A stretch of 64,000 nt of DNA from Incurvaria masculella. Taxonomy: Eukaryota > Arthropoda > Insecta > Lepidoptera > Incurvariidae. Below the pieces are notes generated by a model that did not search any database, was not told the origin of the DNA, and saw nothing but the letters and a program-made list of their open reading frames with translations. Shown here in pieces: positions 12,324 to 24,544 of the stretch. The position numbers and the translations under genes were made by a program. Positions within the stretch are counted from its first letter, which is position 1, and every line of letters begins with the position of its first letter. Location: assembly GCA_946894095.1 (NCBI GenBank), contig OX335645.2, forward strand, positions 11,369,001-11,433,000, read 5' to 3'.

Positions 12324-12559
12324 GGGCCGATTTTTCAATCCTCAGATAGTACTTTATCGGACTGATTTGATGACCGAAATTCACGTTTGTCAAAAGACGG
12401 ATAGTCATAGCTGGATAAATATATCTTCTATCACAAATATCTGACTATAATTTTACTAATAAACATATGAACTTACTATATCGGATGGATAAGCAGAAGC
12501 GTAAATAAATCCGTCGAATAGCTATCTGGCTATTTATTAGACTATTGAAAAATCAGCCC
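12324..12559. mobile_element. Harbinger-type MITE, 236 bp
   Basis: TIR GGGCCGATTTTTCAAT / ATTGAAAAATCAGCCC with TTA on both sides. TTA duplications and GG-starting TIRs fit PIF/Harbinger. Related to 53821-54050. Confidence 0.88.
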
Positions 12560-12743
12560 TTAGTGTAATTTGACTACCAGAAGTTGAATAAAGAAATGAT
12601 ATGAAGTAGGCACGCTTATTATTTATTTATTTAAAGGAGATTTTACAGCTTTTAGGGCCCGGCTCCTTTCTTATTTGATCTGAGGATAAGCCGAAAGGCT
12701 GATATTGTTAGCATTATAATGCGACTCCAAGTTGAAAAACTGT

Positions 12744-12871
12744 CAAGATTAGTTTGTCTACTCGTTATGACAAATGGGTTTGGCGTAAACCCGATTGTGA
12801 ATAAATATAAGATTAGTTTGTCTACTCGTTATGACAATATGACGTTTGGCGTAAACACGATTGTAAATAAA
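12744..12871 (+). repeat. Tandem duplication of a 64-bp block
   Basis: AAGATTAGTTTGTCTACTCG...GGCGTAAACCCGATTGT--ATAAAT occurs twice in a row with small differences. Confidence 0.85.
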
Positions 12872-14098
12872 TCTAGGGGATAACAACCGGCATTTTATTA
12901 AACTAACTAAGGACTTAATTTTATCTCAGGTGAAAAAAATACTATAGGTAATTTACTCTCATACGATACGCTTAATTGATGGAATTTGATTAAATAATTC
13001 ATTTTAAATTTGCAGATACCCAATAAAAGTTATTTTTTTTATAGTGTCGTTGGTTGCTTTTTTATAGAAACCGCATTTACTCATCAAAATTAAACAAAAA
13101 CGTATGCTACCGTAGTTAAGAGCCATACATACGTTTGGTAACTCTTTTGAGAGATAAGCTTATTTTTAGACCTATCAGACTACTTTCATGATGTCAATAA
13201 ACAAAGATAATATTAATAACAATTGCTTCATTTTTGGTCGTGAAGCCAATCTTGCTGATTGAAATTGGGTACTAAATTTTCCAGCTACACAAAGGATTGC
13301 CACCTTCTACTTTATATCGGGGGTAGCAATTACCTGAATTTAAATTGTAAACTAGAACGAATTCAGCTTATAATTGGATCAAAGTCCAGTAATTCAGTTT
13401 CGTTATTGTGAAATTTTACAAATAATATTGGAAATAATCTTAAGCGGTCCCGAAAGCAGCTTATTTTTATTGGAAATGTTTTTCTGGCAATAGGATAAAC
13501 TGAGTTTAAGGATTACTAATGTATACATATTTTATATCATGAAGTTTCATTACAATAACAAAAATAAATATCACGAGAAGGCACAAACCATTCCCTCCGA
13601 AAGCAAAGAGGCGATGTGGGATTTCAATAGACCTTCCAAAAATATGTTTTCTGAAATTTTAAATAATACGAAACATTATAAAAGAGTATCCATCAGTGAA
13701 TTAGTTTCAATACATATTTAACGCCGATGAAACCACTTTTCGGTGTTTTTATAAAGGAGAGTAAAAAATCCTCATAGCACCTCAACAGAAGCCTAATGTA
13801 TCCATTGTGTACCAAAAGCTTTTATTGTGTGTACCCATTATAAATCATAATCGCATTTTAGTGTAGAAAAAGGCAAACGTATATTATAAAGGCTCGTTAA
13901 TATTAGTTTGAGTAAGAATGTCATGGCCATACCGTAGAGTCGCTGAAGGAAATCGCAATTTGGTAACGGTACAATAGTGCGAAATCTTTACAGTCATATT
14001 TAGAGGAACCTGTCAAAGATTAGCACCGGACTAACCATACAAAAACCGGTTTAGTCCGGCGTATAAAGTTAGTCCGTCCACGCTGAATACGGCTGATG
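12872..14098. other. No gene seen
   Basis: AT-rich; one 60-codon frame at 13539 is Lys/Asn-rich as chance frames are here. Confidence 0.55.
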
Positions 14099-14253
14099 GT
14101 TCTTAAACTTAGCTTGATCGCTGTCATCAAAAACCCGCCCAAGAAGTTCTGAATTTTGTAACGGTGTTTATGACCTGTGGCAACGTCGTACTTTATGGGA
14201 TAGTCGTGTCACTTTGACAGCTGTCGCAGCGATCAAGCTAAGTTTTAAGAACT
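14099..14253. mobile_element. Short inverted-repeat element, about 155 bp
   Basis: GTTCTTAAACTTAGCTTGAT with CGCTG pairs with CAGCGATCAAGCTAAGTTTT and AAGAAC. Target duplication not seen. Confidence 0.75.
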
Positions 14254-14271
14254 ATAACCCATGAGAATATT

Positions 14272-14676
14272 ATAAATAGGAAAGTAACTCTGTCTGTCTG
14301 GTTCGTTTTCACGCCTAAACAGCTGAATAAATTTGGATGAATTTAGGTATAGAGATAGTCTGGACCTTGGAGAAAGACATAGGTTATCTTTTGTGGCGAA
14401 ATTTAAACTCGAAGGGGGTGAAAAAGGGGGATAAAAGTTTGTATGGGGAACTCATATACTATCATGGTGTGAAGAAGCACCTGCCTGCAGGCATGGTTTT
14501 CGCAGCCCCCTTAAAAGTTCGAAAGCTAATGGGCGTTGTCGGAAACCTTAAGAGGTCCTGGCGTACGCCTTTTACCACGAAATAATTCATCCAATCATAA
14601 AATCCAAGAAATAATTCAGCCCGACTTCAGTCCTAAACCACATTGACCCGAGCGGAGCCGGGTACCTCAGCTAGTA
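14272..14676 (+). mobile_element. RTE-like 3' region interrupted by a LINE fragment
   Basis: Left piece to about 14460 has CTCTGTCTGTCTGGTTCG and CACGCCTAAACAGCTGAATA; right piece ends GAGCCGGGTACCTCAGCTAG at 14676. Both are familiar pieces of one abundant lepidopteran repeat. Between them (14464-14575) is a fragment of the 21-kb LINE family. Confidence 0.55.
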
Positions 14677-15138
14677 TGCAATGTAATCATGTTGAAATCC
14701 TGCACGTTTACAATTGTTAAACCTCGAATCGATCCTCACAATCGAGATTACAGTAAAGTATGCGTTCTAAATGTGTTTAATGTATTGCTACCAGATATGA
14801 CGTCTTCTTTCTCTCTTTTCATTCTCTTGTCGTCAGATCTTTTCTCTTGTCGGGTTGCGGATAGGTCAGATAAACGAGACACGCGCAAAATCACTTCGTC
14901 CCAACTTGTACGGAGCGATTCAACGATCACTGGGCCGAAAATAGCGAGTGGTGCAAGAAGCAAGGATGCGTGGCGCGACAGACTCTGCCGTCATGCATAA
15001 ATCGGTCCGTAATCAAACATTTAACCGCTCGGTCAGGAGCGCCTTCGCTCGTTACGGGGAGAGCCGCAGCCTTCGCATCGGATATTTCGTCAAACAAAGG
15101 CCGATCCCGCTAGTAACTCACTATCTCGTAAAGTAACA
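14677..15138. other. No gene seen
   Basis: Short overlapping frames on both strands without a recognisable product; leads directly into the LINE tail at 15139. Confidence 0.45.
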
Positions 15139-15328
15139 TTGAGAAACAATGGAGTGAACTCCCTGCCGAGGTATTTCTCCCAAAGTACAACCTGGGGTCC
15201 TTCAAACATGGTGTGAAGAACCACCTGGCCGGCCGGCATGGCTTTCGCAGCCCCATGTAAGTCCGAAATCCCATGGCCGTCATCGGGCACCTTAAGAGGT
15301 CCTGGCGTACGCCATATGCCGCGCTTAA
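15139..15328 (+). mobile_element. LINE 3' fragment, same family as 21275-21965
   Basis: Shares CTCCCTGCCGAGGTATTTC, GGGGTCCTTCAAACATGG and GTCCTGGCGTACGCCATATG with the 21-kb element. Broken at GCGCTTAA by a TTAA element that starts at 15329. Confidence 0.85.
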
Positions 15329-15452
15329 GGTGGTCCTTCCCGCTCAACTCCCCATACAAACGAGGAAAGAAGATCACGCCCATATTTCTTGTCAGAAATC
15401 CAAAATTTTGCTTAAAATTGCTTTATTTAATTGAACTAGAAGTCTGATGAGC
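15329..15452 (+). mobile_element. Fragment of TTAA-flanked inverted-repeat element
   Basis: Left end of the 540-bp family (GGTGGTCCTTCCCGCTCAAC, then AGATCACGCCCATATTTC), truncated after about 124 bp. Inserted at the TTAA of the LINE tail. Confidence 0.8.
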
Positions 15453-15607
15453 GTTGGACCGTGGTTCCGTCCACAGTAATGAAATAAATACTTAAACCTA
15501 AATGAAATTGCCAAACAAATCTGGTAATAAAAAGGCTAAGGCAAAGAATAAGAACAAAAGAAACAGCAACCTTCAGTGCAAATGAATTAGAAAGAGAAAT
15601 TACTTAA

Positions 15608-16149
15608 GGTGGCCCAACCCGGCGGCACTAACTCATTCGCGGGCACTGCACAAAACCGTGCTTTTGCGCTCTGGGACCTTCTCTGTTTCAAAGAAAAAGA
15701 CAGGCTCCGTGATGAGGAAGATGCAACATGTCCACAAAAAAGAAAATGTGCATAGTGTATGATTTGGTAAGATTTACGAAAATTCTGATTTCAAAACGAC
15801 TTATAGCTAAAAGTAAACCACGACCGCTGTAGTCAAAAATCTAACAAAAACCAAATAGATTATAAATCTTGATTAAATAAGCTATGTCTGATGACTAATC
15901 TTTTTAAGATGTTCTTACTTTATCATTACGTAATCCACCTCCAAAGTTATTGTATAAAACGCGCAAAAAATTCAAACTTTCGGACCTTATAATTAAGAAA
16001 CCAAACACAATTTTACAATGCCAATGGTCATCAGACATCTAGTTCGATCAAATAAAGCTATTTTGAGCAAAATTTTGGATCTCTGACAAGAAATATGGGC
16101 GTGATCTTCTTTCCCCTATTGTATGGGGAGATGAGCGGGTTGGGCCACC
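15608..16149 (-). mobile_element. TTAA-flanked inverted-repeat element, 542 bp
   Basis: TIR GGTGGCCCAACCCGGC / CGGGTTGGGCCACC, TTAA on both sides (15604-15607, 16150-16153). TTAA duplication suggests piggyBac-type mobilisation, although the TIR start GG is not the usual CCC of piggyBac. Inverted relative to the 31-kb copies. No coding capacity. Confidence 0.9.
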
Positions 16150-16239
16150 TTAAGTAACAGAGTTGCTAATATAATAATATGTATAGTCTTACAAGTATTC
16201 TCTGGTGTAAAAGCCATCGTCAACTTAATCCACCATAAA

Positions 16240-16740
16240 TGGGGGAACGAACACTTCGTACGGAGAGTGGAGTAGGCAAGTGTAACACAATAACAGCGTC
16301 GAAGCGAAGGCGAGCCGCACCGGGCTCGTGGCAGTGAACGAGCTGCGAGCGGGCTAGAGCGGCACACTTTCACGGGCGCACGGCGACCGCGGCGGCGCGG
16401 CGGTCGCCGAGAAAGTCCTCCGCGGTTAGATAAGCCGTGACGTCGGCGGATTGCGTCAGTTGCGCGCGCGCATGGTAACCGTGCAACTCGTTACGCTTGC
16501 ACAACCCTCCGCAACTTCGACACTGAACGCCGCGCGCCGCCGCCACGCCACCGGAGCGCCGCCTCCGCCGCCTGGCTCTACTCGGTCGAGCGAGACGACA
16601 CGACGCGGCGAGATATCGTTCTCGGCGACACCAGAATCGAGCCTGCACTATCTGATCCACGAAATCGATCGAAACTGACATGGACTCTTTTATAAACGAC
16701 GGGTTCTGACGTCAGTCGCATCGCAACGTCGCGTCGTCGT
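16240..16740. promoter_or_regulatory. CpG-rich island
   Basis: About 500 bp with dense CG dinucleotides in AT-rich surroundings (CGCGGCGGCGCGGCGGTCGC and similar). May be a promoter or 5' exon; no protein supports either strand. Confidence 0.35.
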
Positions 16741-17439
16741 CCAACAGTAGAGGGATTGTTACGATTTCTTTTCTTAAGGCAAGAGACAAACTTAAACCAA
16801 TAATGATCACAACAAAATGGTTGGAATGAGGCCATCGCGATCTTTGCATAATGAAAAACTGGGCAAGCCTCTCTCTAACTTGTATTTTAACTAGAGGTAA
16901 ACTTTAGTCAAGAGACTACAATATATTATTTCTTTCTATTCTTATCTCACTAGACAGCGGTACTCTACTTTTATTCGTTGAGAGACAACAGAGAGGTATG
17001 AGGTTTTTGAAGGTTCGCATCACTAATTTTATTTTGTCAGGTGTTCGTGTCTGGTGTACTCTGGTTTAATGTGCTCAGGCAAGTGACTCGGGAACGACGG
17101 GTTACATGGAAAGGATGGCTATATAATTGCGAGCTTGGTACATAAAACTTAAATTAAATTAGTCTTTTTGTCGGGCCGCATGCGGCCGCGGGCCGAGGGT
17201 TGAGTGTTCCTGCAGTATTTTTTTTTGTCATGCGATTTTAATATAGCTCTTTCATATTTTGTGTTAAAGTAGAACCTTGAGACAAAAGTTGTCCAACATG
17301 GCCATTTGCGCCATTCAACGTTGAAAATTGAATGAAAAATATACTGTCATGCTACATTCGTTCAACCCCAAGCAAGGTGAAAAGACATTCGACTTTACAT
17401 CCACTTAAAACATGGAATATGCTTAAATCCGAGTCACTT

Positions 17440-17800
17440 GATGTTGCCTTGACGGCGCGAGTCAACCGTCGACTTCGGAGGCAGATGCGCCGCGTCGGAG
17501 GTACTTGAGTCGGGCCGCGAATTCTGATGTCGTCTACAATGCGGTGGCAAAGAATATCTAATAAATGGCGGCGGTTTATGTTCAGTGTCGGTCGAGCAGC
17601 AGGATAGTGGTCGGCTAGCGCGCACGTAGAGACTGACTGACCTTGCATTTTCGGCAGCGACCACTGACATGTGTGGCTCATTGGGCTGCGCCGCGCCGCC
17701 CCGCGCCGCCGGCCCGCGCCGCTCCGTGACGGCAGTGCAGCGCGCCTCTCTCTACCGTCTCCTCTACCGTCCGCGCCGCGCAGTCGACACCTACAACCAG
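17440..17800. promoter_or_regulatory. CpG-rich island
   Basis: GC-rich block (GCGCCGCGCCGCCCCGCGCC) followed by a TCAGT initiator-like site at about 17814. A 195-codon minus-strand frame covers it but is Arg-rich and has no domain, as expected by chance in CpG-rich DNA. Confidence 0.35.
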
Positions 17801-18300
17801 ACCACATCTCAATCAGTGATCTCAATCGAAAACGCATGTAAACATCTGAACGTACATTACGGGTATATGTACGCTTCAATGATGCTTTTTCCCGGTCTCC
17901 GCCGGTAAAATATACATCTCGACTTACGTTTACGGACACTATTTAGAACATGGCGATGATACGAAAGCCTTAAATGGTCTTCAGGTATTTATGGAGCTTA
18001 TAAAATTAACAAAAAACGGAGAGGGAAAAGAGGTAAGGTGCGCCGCCGGTGCGGAGGAGACGTTGACGAGCGCGAATCGGCGCCTCCGTGAATTAACAGA
18101 CTTACAGAATTAAAATAATGCTGCAACTCCAGTTTACAAAAATATTCTTGAAGTTAATTCGCTCCTATAATCGCAAACTCACATCCGTAATCCTAAGCGA
18201 ACACATAAGGCTCCGAGATAAGTTCGCAAAGTCAGTCAGTTCCCACCCACGCAATTCTATCGTTTTAATAGAACAAAATGCTGAAGTCAGGTAGGTCTCG

Positions 18301-18329
18301 CCATGGAGGTGATTTCTTCACCTCCATGG
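18301..18329. repeat. 12-bp-arm palindrome with flanking GTCTCG
   Basis: CCATGGAGGTGA - TTTCT - TCACCTCCATGG, with GTCTCG immediately on both sides (18295-18300, 18330-18335). Confidence 0.93.
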
Positions 18330-18429
18330 GTCTCGCACGTATTCTTTTTCAAGTTTGTTGCTAATATGGACTCTACCAATTTAGTTAAGGTTACAATTGT
18401 TTTTTTTTCAAATTTGTTTAACGAAATAA

Positions 18430-18592
18430 TTAAAAACCCGGCTTCACGCGTTATGCGGTATGGTAATGGCTTTCGAAAAACGTATTCCGAGCCGCTCTAA
18501 CTGAGCGACACGTTGGGCTCTGGCCATCTCGTTTCCATCGGAAAAATTGGTCGAGCATTCTTAGGTATTGGGATGCTCTTAACGTATGACAG
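18430..18592 (-). repeat. Interspersed repeat, pair with 32443-32580
   Basis: Minus strand shares TAAGAGCATCC--ATACCTAA, AAACGAGATGGCCAGAGC, GTTAGAGCGGCTCG and CGCATAACGCGTGAAGCCGG with 32443-32580. Family not recognised. Confidence 0.75.
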
Positions 18593-20431
18593 TTCACAAG
18601 TAGGCAATATACATATTGTTTATCGATGTTGATACATTCGAATTATGAAAATTGGCAGCTGGTTCTTAATCAAATACTGAAATCAGCTTTGCAAGCTAGT
18701 TTCCGTTTTAATATGAGTGTTTAATAAGATGCCACATCTCTCAGAATGTAATCCCAGAGCTCCAGATGTAATAATATTTCGCTTTCATCTCGACCTTCCA
18801 GCATTTGATTTCATCTCATTCGTACCCAAATCTTCTCTGTACGCAAAGTGGTTTAGCAATTTAGATAATTAAGGTGTAGTGGGCGGAAAATTGGACAAAA
18901 CTCACATGCAGACGTTTGTTTGATAATTTAAATACGTTACCTGAAATATAAACACCGACAAATACATGTTAGGTACCTACTTTCAAACATTTAATACGCA
19001 CTTGCTAAAATCAATACCCTGGGACTTAACAATTTTGCGTACCAACGCGATAAGCCGTTTAGGACTCTAGGAATAAGTTTGACGGGATTTCGTACCTCGC
19101 TTTGCTTGTTTTTTTTTATCAAGTATCGTTCAAATGCCAGGATGCACTAAAGCGGCTGTCCGTATCTGACAAAAAAATAATAATTGCGTCTACAATTTTT
19201 TCAGTAAGTAATTTCATTTTTTTGTAAATAATATAGTATACGAATGTGTATTAAAAACGCCCGCCGTAACGTATGTGTGCCGGCCAGGCGAGTCCGTTTC
19301 ATAATGGACTCTTCCACCGCGCTGATGACGGTGACGATTACGCAATGGCTGACAGTGACGTTTCCTCTCAGTTTACTCCCCAGCGGGCGCGTAATGAGGC
19401 TATAGAAGTTTCGCTTCAAAAAGAATGATCTTAAGTAAGTAGAAAATGTCTTAACTCAGCGTCCACAAATCTAACAAAATTGCTCCTCCCTGTGATTATA
19501 TGTCGATGACTTCATGAATGAAAGCAAAATGTGCGGTGGGAGAGCGCCGGAGATGGTGGTGGTGGTGGTGGCGCGGCGCGATGGTGTCGCAACGTGCTGC
19601 CAACTGGTTTGCCGCGCCATCTCACGTACTCTTATGTCTCAATCGCTGCCTACCTACTCCTCACAGCTGACGAGCCGCTGAGAACTGTGTAATTTGCATT
19701 TGATATTAACTTAACATTAATATGGTCATATACAAGAACTTTAAAAAAATATCGACTAGAGAGACGCTCGTCATCCGCGCCGCCGAGAGTTTGCCTAAAG
19801 AGGCAAACGCCATACAAAGGAGCTATATTAACGTCGAATACGCGTGTGACTCGCTATTATGTAAAAAATATTCTTTATTTATTGTTTTATACAAAAACAA
19901 CATTTTAAATCTGAAGCATTAAAAAACTACCTATTCTATCATCCGTAAACGTAATTTTTGGAATATCTAAATACCATAACAAATATTACGGCGCCGTTTT
20001 ATTTATAACGTTCTTGGTCATATTGAAGTCGAATTGTTTCGAAAAGAAAAGAGTAGCCACTTTCCTACATTAAAATTTTAACTTACGAACATCACTGAGT
20101 CTTAAAATAGGTCGATTTGAATGAGTCAACGTTCAATAGGCACGTACCTATTGTTTTATACCTGGCCTACACACAAACTTAATCACCAATTACCTTGAAT
20201 AATAAGGCCAGACCTACATATCGATGTCATACATATTCTTCATTTAGGTTAATTTGTTGAGACATTTTTAACAACTTCGTAATGGTAACAGCAATTAACT
20301 AGGTAAACCGAACCTGCCCATTTCGTGTGCATTATCACAAACTTGGCGGATCAGGTTTTCTAAGTAAAATATGCATACGGCATATGCAGAGAAAATCGAT
20401 TATGTGCCAAAGCTTTAAACACCAAAATACA
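18593..20431. other. No gene seen
   Basis: AT-rich; a GGT run and GC-rich spot at 19550-19580 (GGTGGTGGTGGTGGTGGTGG). No exon supported. Confidence 0.5.
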
Positions 20432-20675
20432 GGGGGTCCATTCAGGGCAAGAGTGAGTTCGAATTCGTCACTAAATATCAACTCACTTTTTTAAATACGC
20501 TATGTTCCCACACTTCTTGAACATCATTACAGTTAGGTAAAAATCTGGTCTGTCCCGTAAATATGTTGGAAATATAAATAACGGTTCCGTTATTTAAATA
20601 ACAATATATTTCCCAGCTATTTTTAGGTTAACTCACTCCCGAACTCGAACTCACTCTTGCCCTGAATGGACCCCC
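20432..20675. mobile_element. MITE with 31-bp TIR, 244 bp
   Basis: Ends GGGGGTCCATTCAGGGCAAG...TTCGA and its perfect or near-perfect complement. No clear target duplication beyond a single A. Family not recognised. Confidence 0.85.
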
Positions 20676-20869
20676 AGGTGTATTCGCTCAGTCATCTTGA
20701 TTCGTTATACAGGTTGTCGTAACTTCCCGTACATTAATTTCGCCATTTTTTTTCTCTACAGTGTCTAGTAACCGACACATACATTTAAAAAATTTTGAAA
20801 TTAATGTTTTTGTCTAGTGTAATTTGATAAGGAATGTTTAGTTTAGCTAAGGAAGGTCTTGGCAGGGAA

Positions 20870-20945
20870 CATAGATACCACGTGGCGTTTCAGGCTAATG
20901 TCATGACAGCAGGTGTGATATTAGCTATCCATGTCCAAGTACACA
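20870..20945 (+). mobile_element. tRNA-SINE tail fragment
   Basis: GCAGGTGTGATATTAGCTAT and CCATGTCC end. Confidence 0.65.
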
Positions 20946-21274
20946 CGACACTCACACGTTCTTACAGACCATTATAATATTTTTACACTAAATTATTGAA
21001 TTACTATGTATGGAAAGTCAAACTTTTTATTTAGAAGATATTCAGCAAAAAGTTAATAAACTTTTTTGTTTGTTTCAATCCCAAAAATAATTTTCCGAAA
21101 TTTAATGTATTGGCAGTTACGACACACTGTATATGTGTTTACACATTGAAGTAAAGGTATAAAAAAAATCGAACGCAACAACGGGCGGGTTATTGGCTTG
21201 GTTCAATGAACATAATCACTAACATAACATTAACTGTACTTAAATAAACCAAGGAAATGCTGATTCGCAAACAT

Positions 21275-21965
21275 TTGTTTTTTTTTTTTTTTTTTATGTT
21301 AAGCGCGGCATATGGCGTACGCCAGGACCTAAAGGTGCCCGACGACGCCCATGGGTTTTCGAACATTCAGGGGGGCTGCGAAAACCATGCCGGCCGGCCA
21401 GGTGCTTCTTCACACCACGTTTGAAGGACCCCAGGTCGTAATTTGGGGGAAATACCTCGGAAGGGAGTTCATTCCATTGTTTACCGACCCTATAGATAAA
21501 GGATCTAGAGGATCGGTGAGTTCTTATTTTTGGAATGTCGACTGTGAATTTGTGCATTTTCTCCCTGTTCCGCGTTGACCGAAGGTAGAAAGGGGACGGA
21601 GGAACAGCGTTATGCAGCTCCGACGAGCATTCTCCATGGTAAAGACGATAGAAGACAGAAAGAGACCCTACATCCCTTCTGAGTTGAAGGGTCTCCAAAT
21701 TTAGGGATACCTCGGGGTCGTCAACGAGACGCACGGCCCGACGCTGTATCGAGTCCAGGGAGCCAAGCAGGTGCTTAGCTGAGCCGTCCCACAAATGCGA
21801 ACAGTACTCCACGCAAGACCTTATCTGCGCCTTGTAAAGAAGCAGTTTTTGGTCAGGCGTGAAGTACTGACGCACCCTGTTGAGGACTCCCAGCTTTTTT
21901 GAGGCAAGCTTGGCTTTATCCTGTTTACATTTTGAAGGGATAAACAGTTCGGACGTAACATCCAT
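21275..21965 (-). mobile_element. 5'-truncated LINE, RT C-terminal end with poly(A)
   Basis: A 223-residue open frame starts MDVTSELFIPS and carries FTPDQKLLLYKAQIRS, VEYCSHLWDG, LDSIQRRAVRLV and KQWNELPSEVF, the typical C-terminal region after the RT of insect LINEs. A 19-nt A run (T on plus, from 21276) ends it. The frame is intact, so the insertion is recent relative to the others. Related tails sit at 14464, 15139 and 43009. Confidence 0.9.
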
Positions 21966-23487
21966 CGGTTGGGGTTATTGTCTTGCCCCAATGAAGGTAA
22001 GCTTAAAGAAAAGATAAACTGTGCTTAAATAACGGATATGTACTGGAATAGCTGCTCCGGAGTGTGATGTGCTGTGATAACACGTGATGCACGTGATGAC
22101 GATGTCGGTAACACGAACAGCGTAGTTTTGAAGGAAACAATTTGGACAGGATGTAACAGCTCATTTTCTGCCATGACATCACATCGCACACCGAGGCGAG
22201 GTACGTGTATGGACGAAATTGATAAAAGCAAACTGACAATGAATGAATTAATTAATCATTGCACTTTGGTCGCATTCGTAGTAGATGGGGACATGGTCCG
22301 AGCAAGCAAAGGTTGAAGAGGCTCTCCAAAGAGCTTGAACCTCATTGCGAGCAGCTTCAGGGGCGCTACCACGGTAAGTTAGCTCGCCGGGTGAATATCA
22401 GGCAAACAGACGAGGTACTGGCATGGCAACCGGTTCCCATAAGATGTGTTGGGCTAATATAAGCAAGTTACTTGCAATGAATATTTTATGATCTGATTTT
22501 TACAACAAAATTATATTTGCCATTACGAAGTTATGAAAAGGTTCGACTTGTCTGACAAAATTATAATTTCTAAAAGCAGCACTGACAGCCCCCATTATCT
22601 GTCATCTAATCTAAAAATACAGCTGTATCTATAAATTGCTGAGTATATAAATAACGCATTTCGCATCAAAATATTTGGCGTCGCAAGCTCGTAAACAAAC
22701 CTGCAGTATCCACAAAGCGAAGGTACGTTAGTAAGTACACTGAAGCAGACGGGGTGGGAGGTGGGAGGTGGGTGGCGGTCTGACGCGGGAACGTTGCGAG
22801 GAGGCGCGGACGTGACTCCGCTGCGTTGCGCGAGATTAAAGAATTTACCCTATGCGTTGATTTCATCAAACAGCACATCAAAGACCTTTAATACCAATAT
22901 CTATCAAGAGTAAATATTAACTTTAATAAAAACATATCACTTGCCATATAAGAGAGCATGGCGAAAGTCGTGAATCCATAAATGTACGCAGTTGGAATTT
23001 GGATATAACTCTGGAACTAGCAACACTGCGTGGTTCATAATCATAGATAATTCGTTCCATTCGAAATTTTTAATTAATGGCGCGCTTTGTTTGTTCTAAA
23101 GTACCTTTTTTAAGGGCATCGTGAAAACGAGCGACTCTCATTACACCTGGATTTTGCCCCACAACAACGCGCCGATCCATTCCTCGTTTATTGTGCAAGC
23201 GAAAAAAAGGCATTCCAACGTTGCCCCATTCGCCATATAGCTCCGAGATCGCCCCCTGCGACTACCCAGGATGCAGTTGCGCCTCCAAAGGAACTCAACA
23301 TGGCGGCGTACAGTAGGTCAAGAAAGCAGTATATGCACTCATGAAGCGAACAGGATTTCAAGTCATAGATGAAAATGAAACGCTTTCGCCTGACGTCATC
23401 AAATGTTATGTTGTGTCATTGCACTGTAATCAGAATAATTAGAAAGGGACAGGGTGACTCGTGGCTGTCATTTAATGAGTACGAATT
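21966..23487. other. No gene seen
   Basis: Contains a possible SINE tail scrap at 22440 (GATGTGTTGGGCTAATAT) and a GGGAGGTGGGAGGTGGGTGG run at 22757. Otherwise nothing. Confidence 0.5.
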
Positions 23488-23560
23488 TTTTGTGACTTAC
23501 CGGTGACTCACAGGTGAGAATCTCATGAGTAGGTCGGTACCGCGGTACAGAATGAGTAAA
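23488..23560 (+). repeat. Direct repeat, copy 1
   Basis: ACCGGTGACTCACAGGTGAG then AATCTCATGAGTAG; recurs at 24045-24115, about 560 bp downstream. Confidence 0.75.
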
Positions 23561-23829
23561 CTTTTGAAAATTAACCAAGGAAGGTTGAAATCGTTTTGTA
23601 GAGTTACAGTGAGACTACTGTGAAAGTCGATAATAAAATTAATTTGCTAGTCAAGTGTCTTATTGAAAATTTCCGAAACTTACTTGCCACTCCACGTATT
23701 GGTAAATATCCTAAAACTATACACTTTTTATATGGCGTTGCCTAAATAATATGTATCGTTGAAATAATCACATATTATGATCATTTTTAATGTAGCTGGA
23801 CATGGATGGTTTATACGGGGTTGGGTTCT

Positions 23830-24040
23830 AGATGGGTGACCATTGTCAACCATTAAGACTGGTCGTGGTTCGGATTCCACATTATTCCACTTACTTTACT
23901 AAGTGGTAGGGTTAATCCCGCCTGGATAGGTTCATGGCGTTAAATAAACGATGGTGGAAGCGGCAATGAAAATTGTACGTGTTTTCATCCAGTTCGATGT
24001 AGCCGAGCAATCTAAGAAAGGCCTTGACCATTCCTGACGG
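23830..24040 (+). mobile_element. tRNA-SINE body
   Basis: TGGTCGTGGTTCGGATTCCA, AGTGGTAGGGTTAATCCCGC, GTTTTCATCCAGTTCGATGT. Confidence 0.8.
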
Positions 24041-24044
24041 ATTC

Positions 24045-24115
24045 TTATGACCCACCGGTAACTCACAGGTGAGAATCTCATGAGTAGACCCCCTGCGCCA
24101 CAGAGCTGAATGAGT
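24045..24115 (+). repeat. Direct repeat, copy 2
   Basis: ACCGGTAACTCACAGGTGAG then AATCTCATGAGTAG. Starts where the SINE at 23830 ends. Confidence 0.75.
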
Positions 24116-24544
24116 TAACTTCTAATATGAGTAAAATAAAATGTATTTAGTAAAATTTTTGATGCATCGAAATGATTCACGGAAATGATTAACGAATTCA
24201 CCAAAATGATGCATCTGTTTTACTGCGCGTTCCTGAAATTTGAACTCTAAACTAATACACTGCTAAAAGCTTATACAAGCGTCCTGAATCAGATTGCACG
24301 CTCAAAGCAGTAAGCATTACAAAAGATTCGGACCGTTTGTGTACGTGCGTTTTATGGAAACAAAACAACAAACATGGAACTAATGACGTTAATTGTAGTC
24401 CTCAATTTGGAATCTAATCAGGTGCTCTAAGTTGAAATTGAATTTTCAAGTAAGGTACATTCAAAGGTTTGTGAAAAAACACAGTGGAAAGACGATGGAC
24501 TACTATCTTACTTCTTTTATCCTTTTTTGTCTGCCGCCTTGCAC

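Noticed and set aside
17352..17939. 195-codon minus-strand frame
   Set aside because: Arg-rich, low in order, lies over a CpG-rich island where stops are rare; no domain or splice support.
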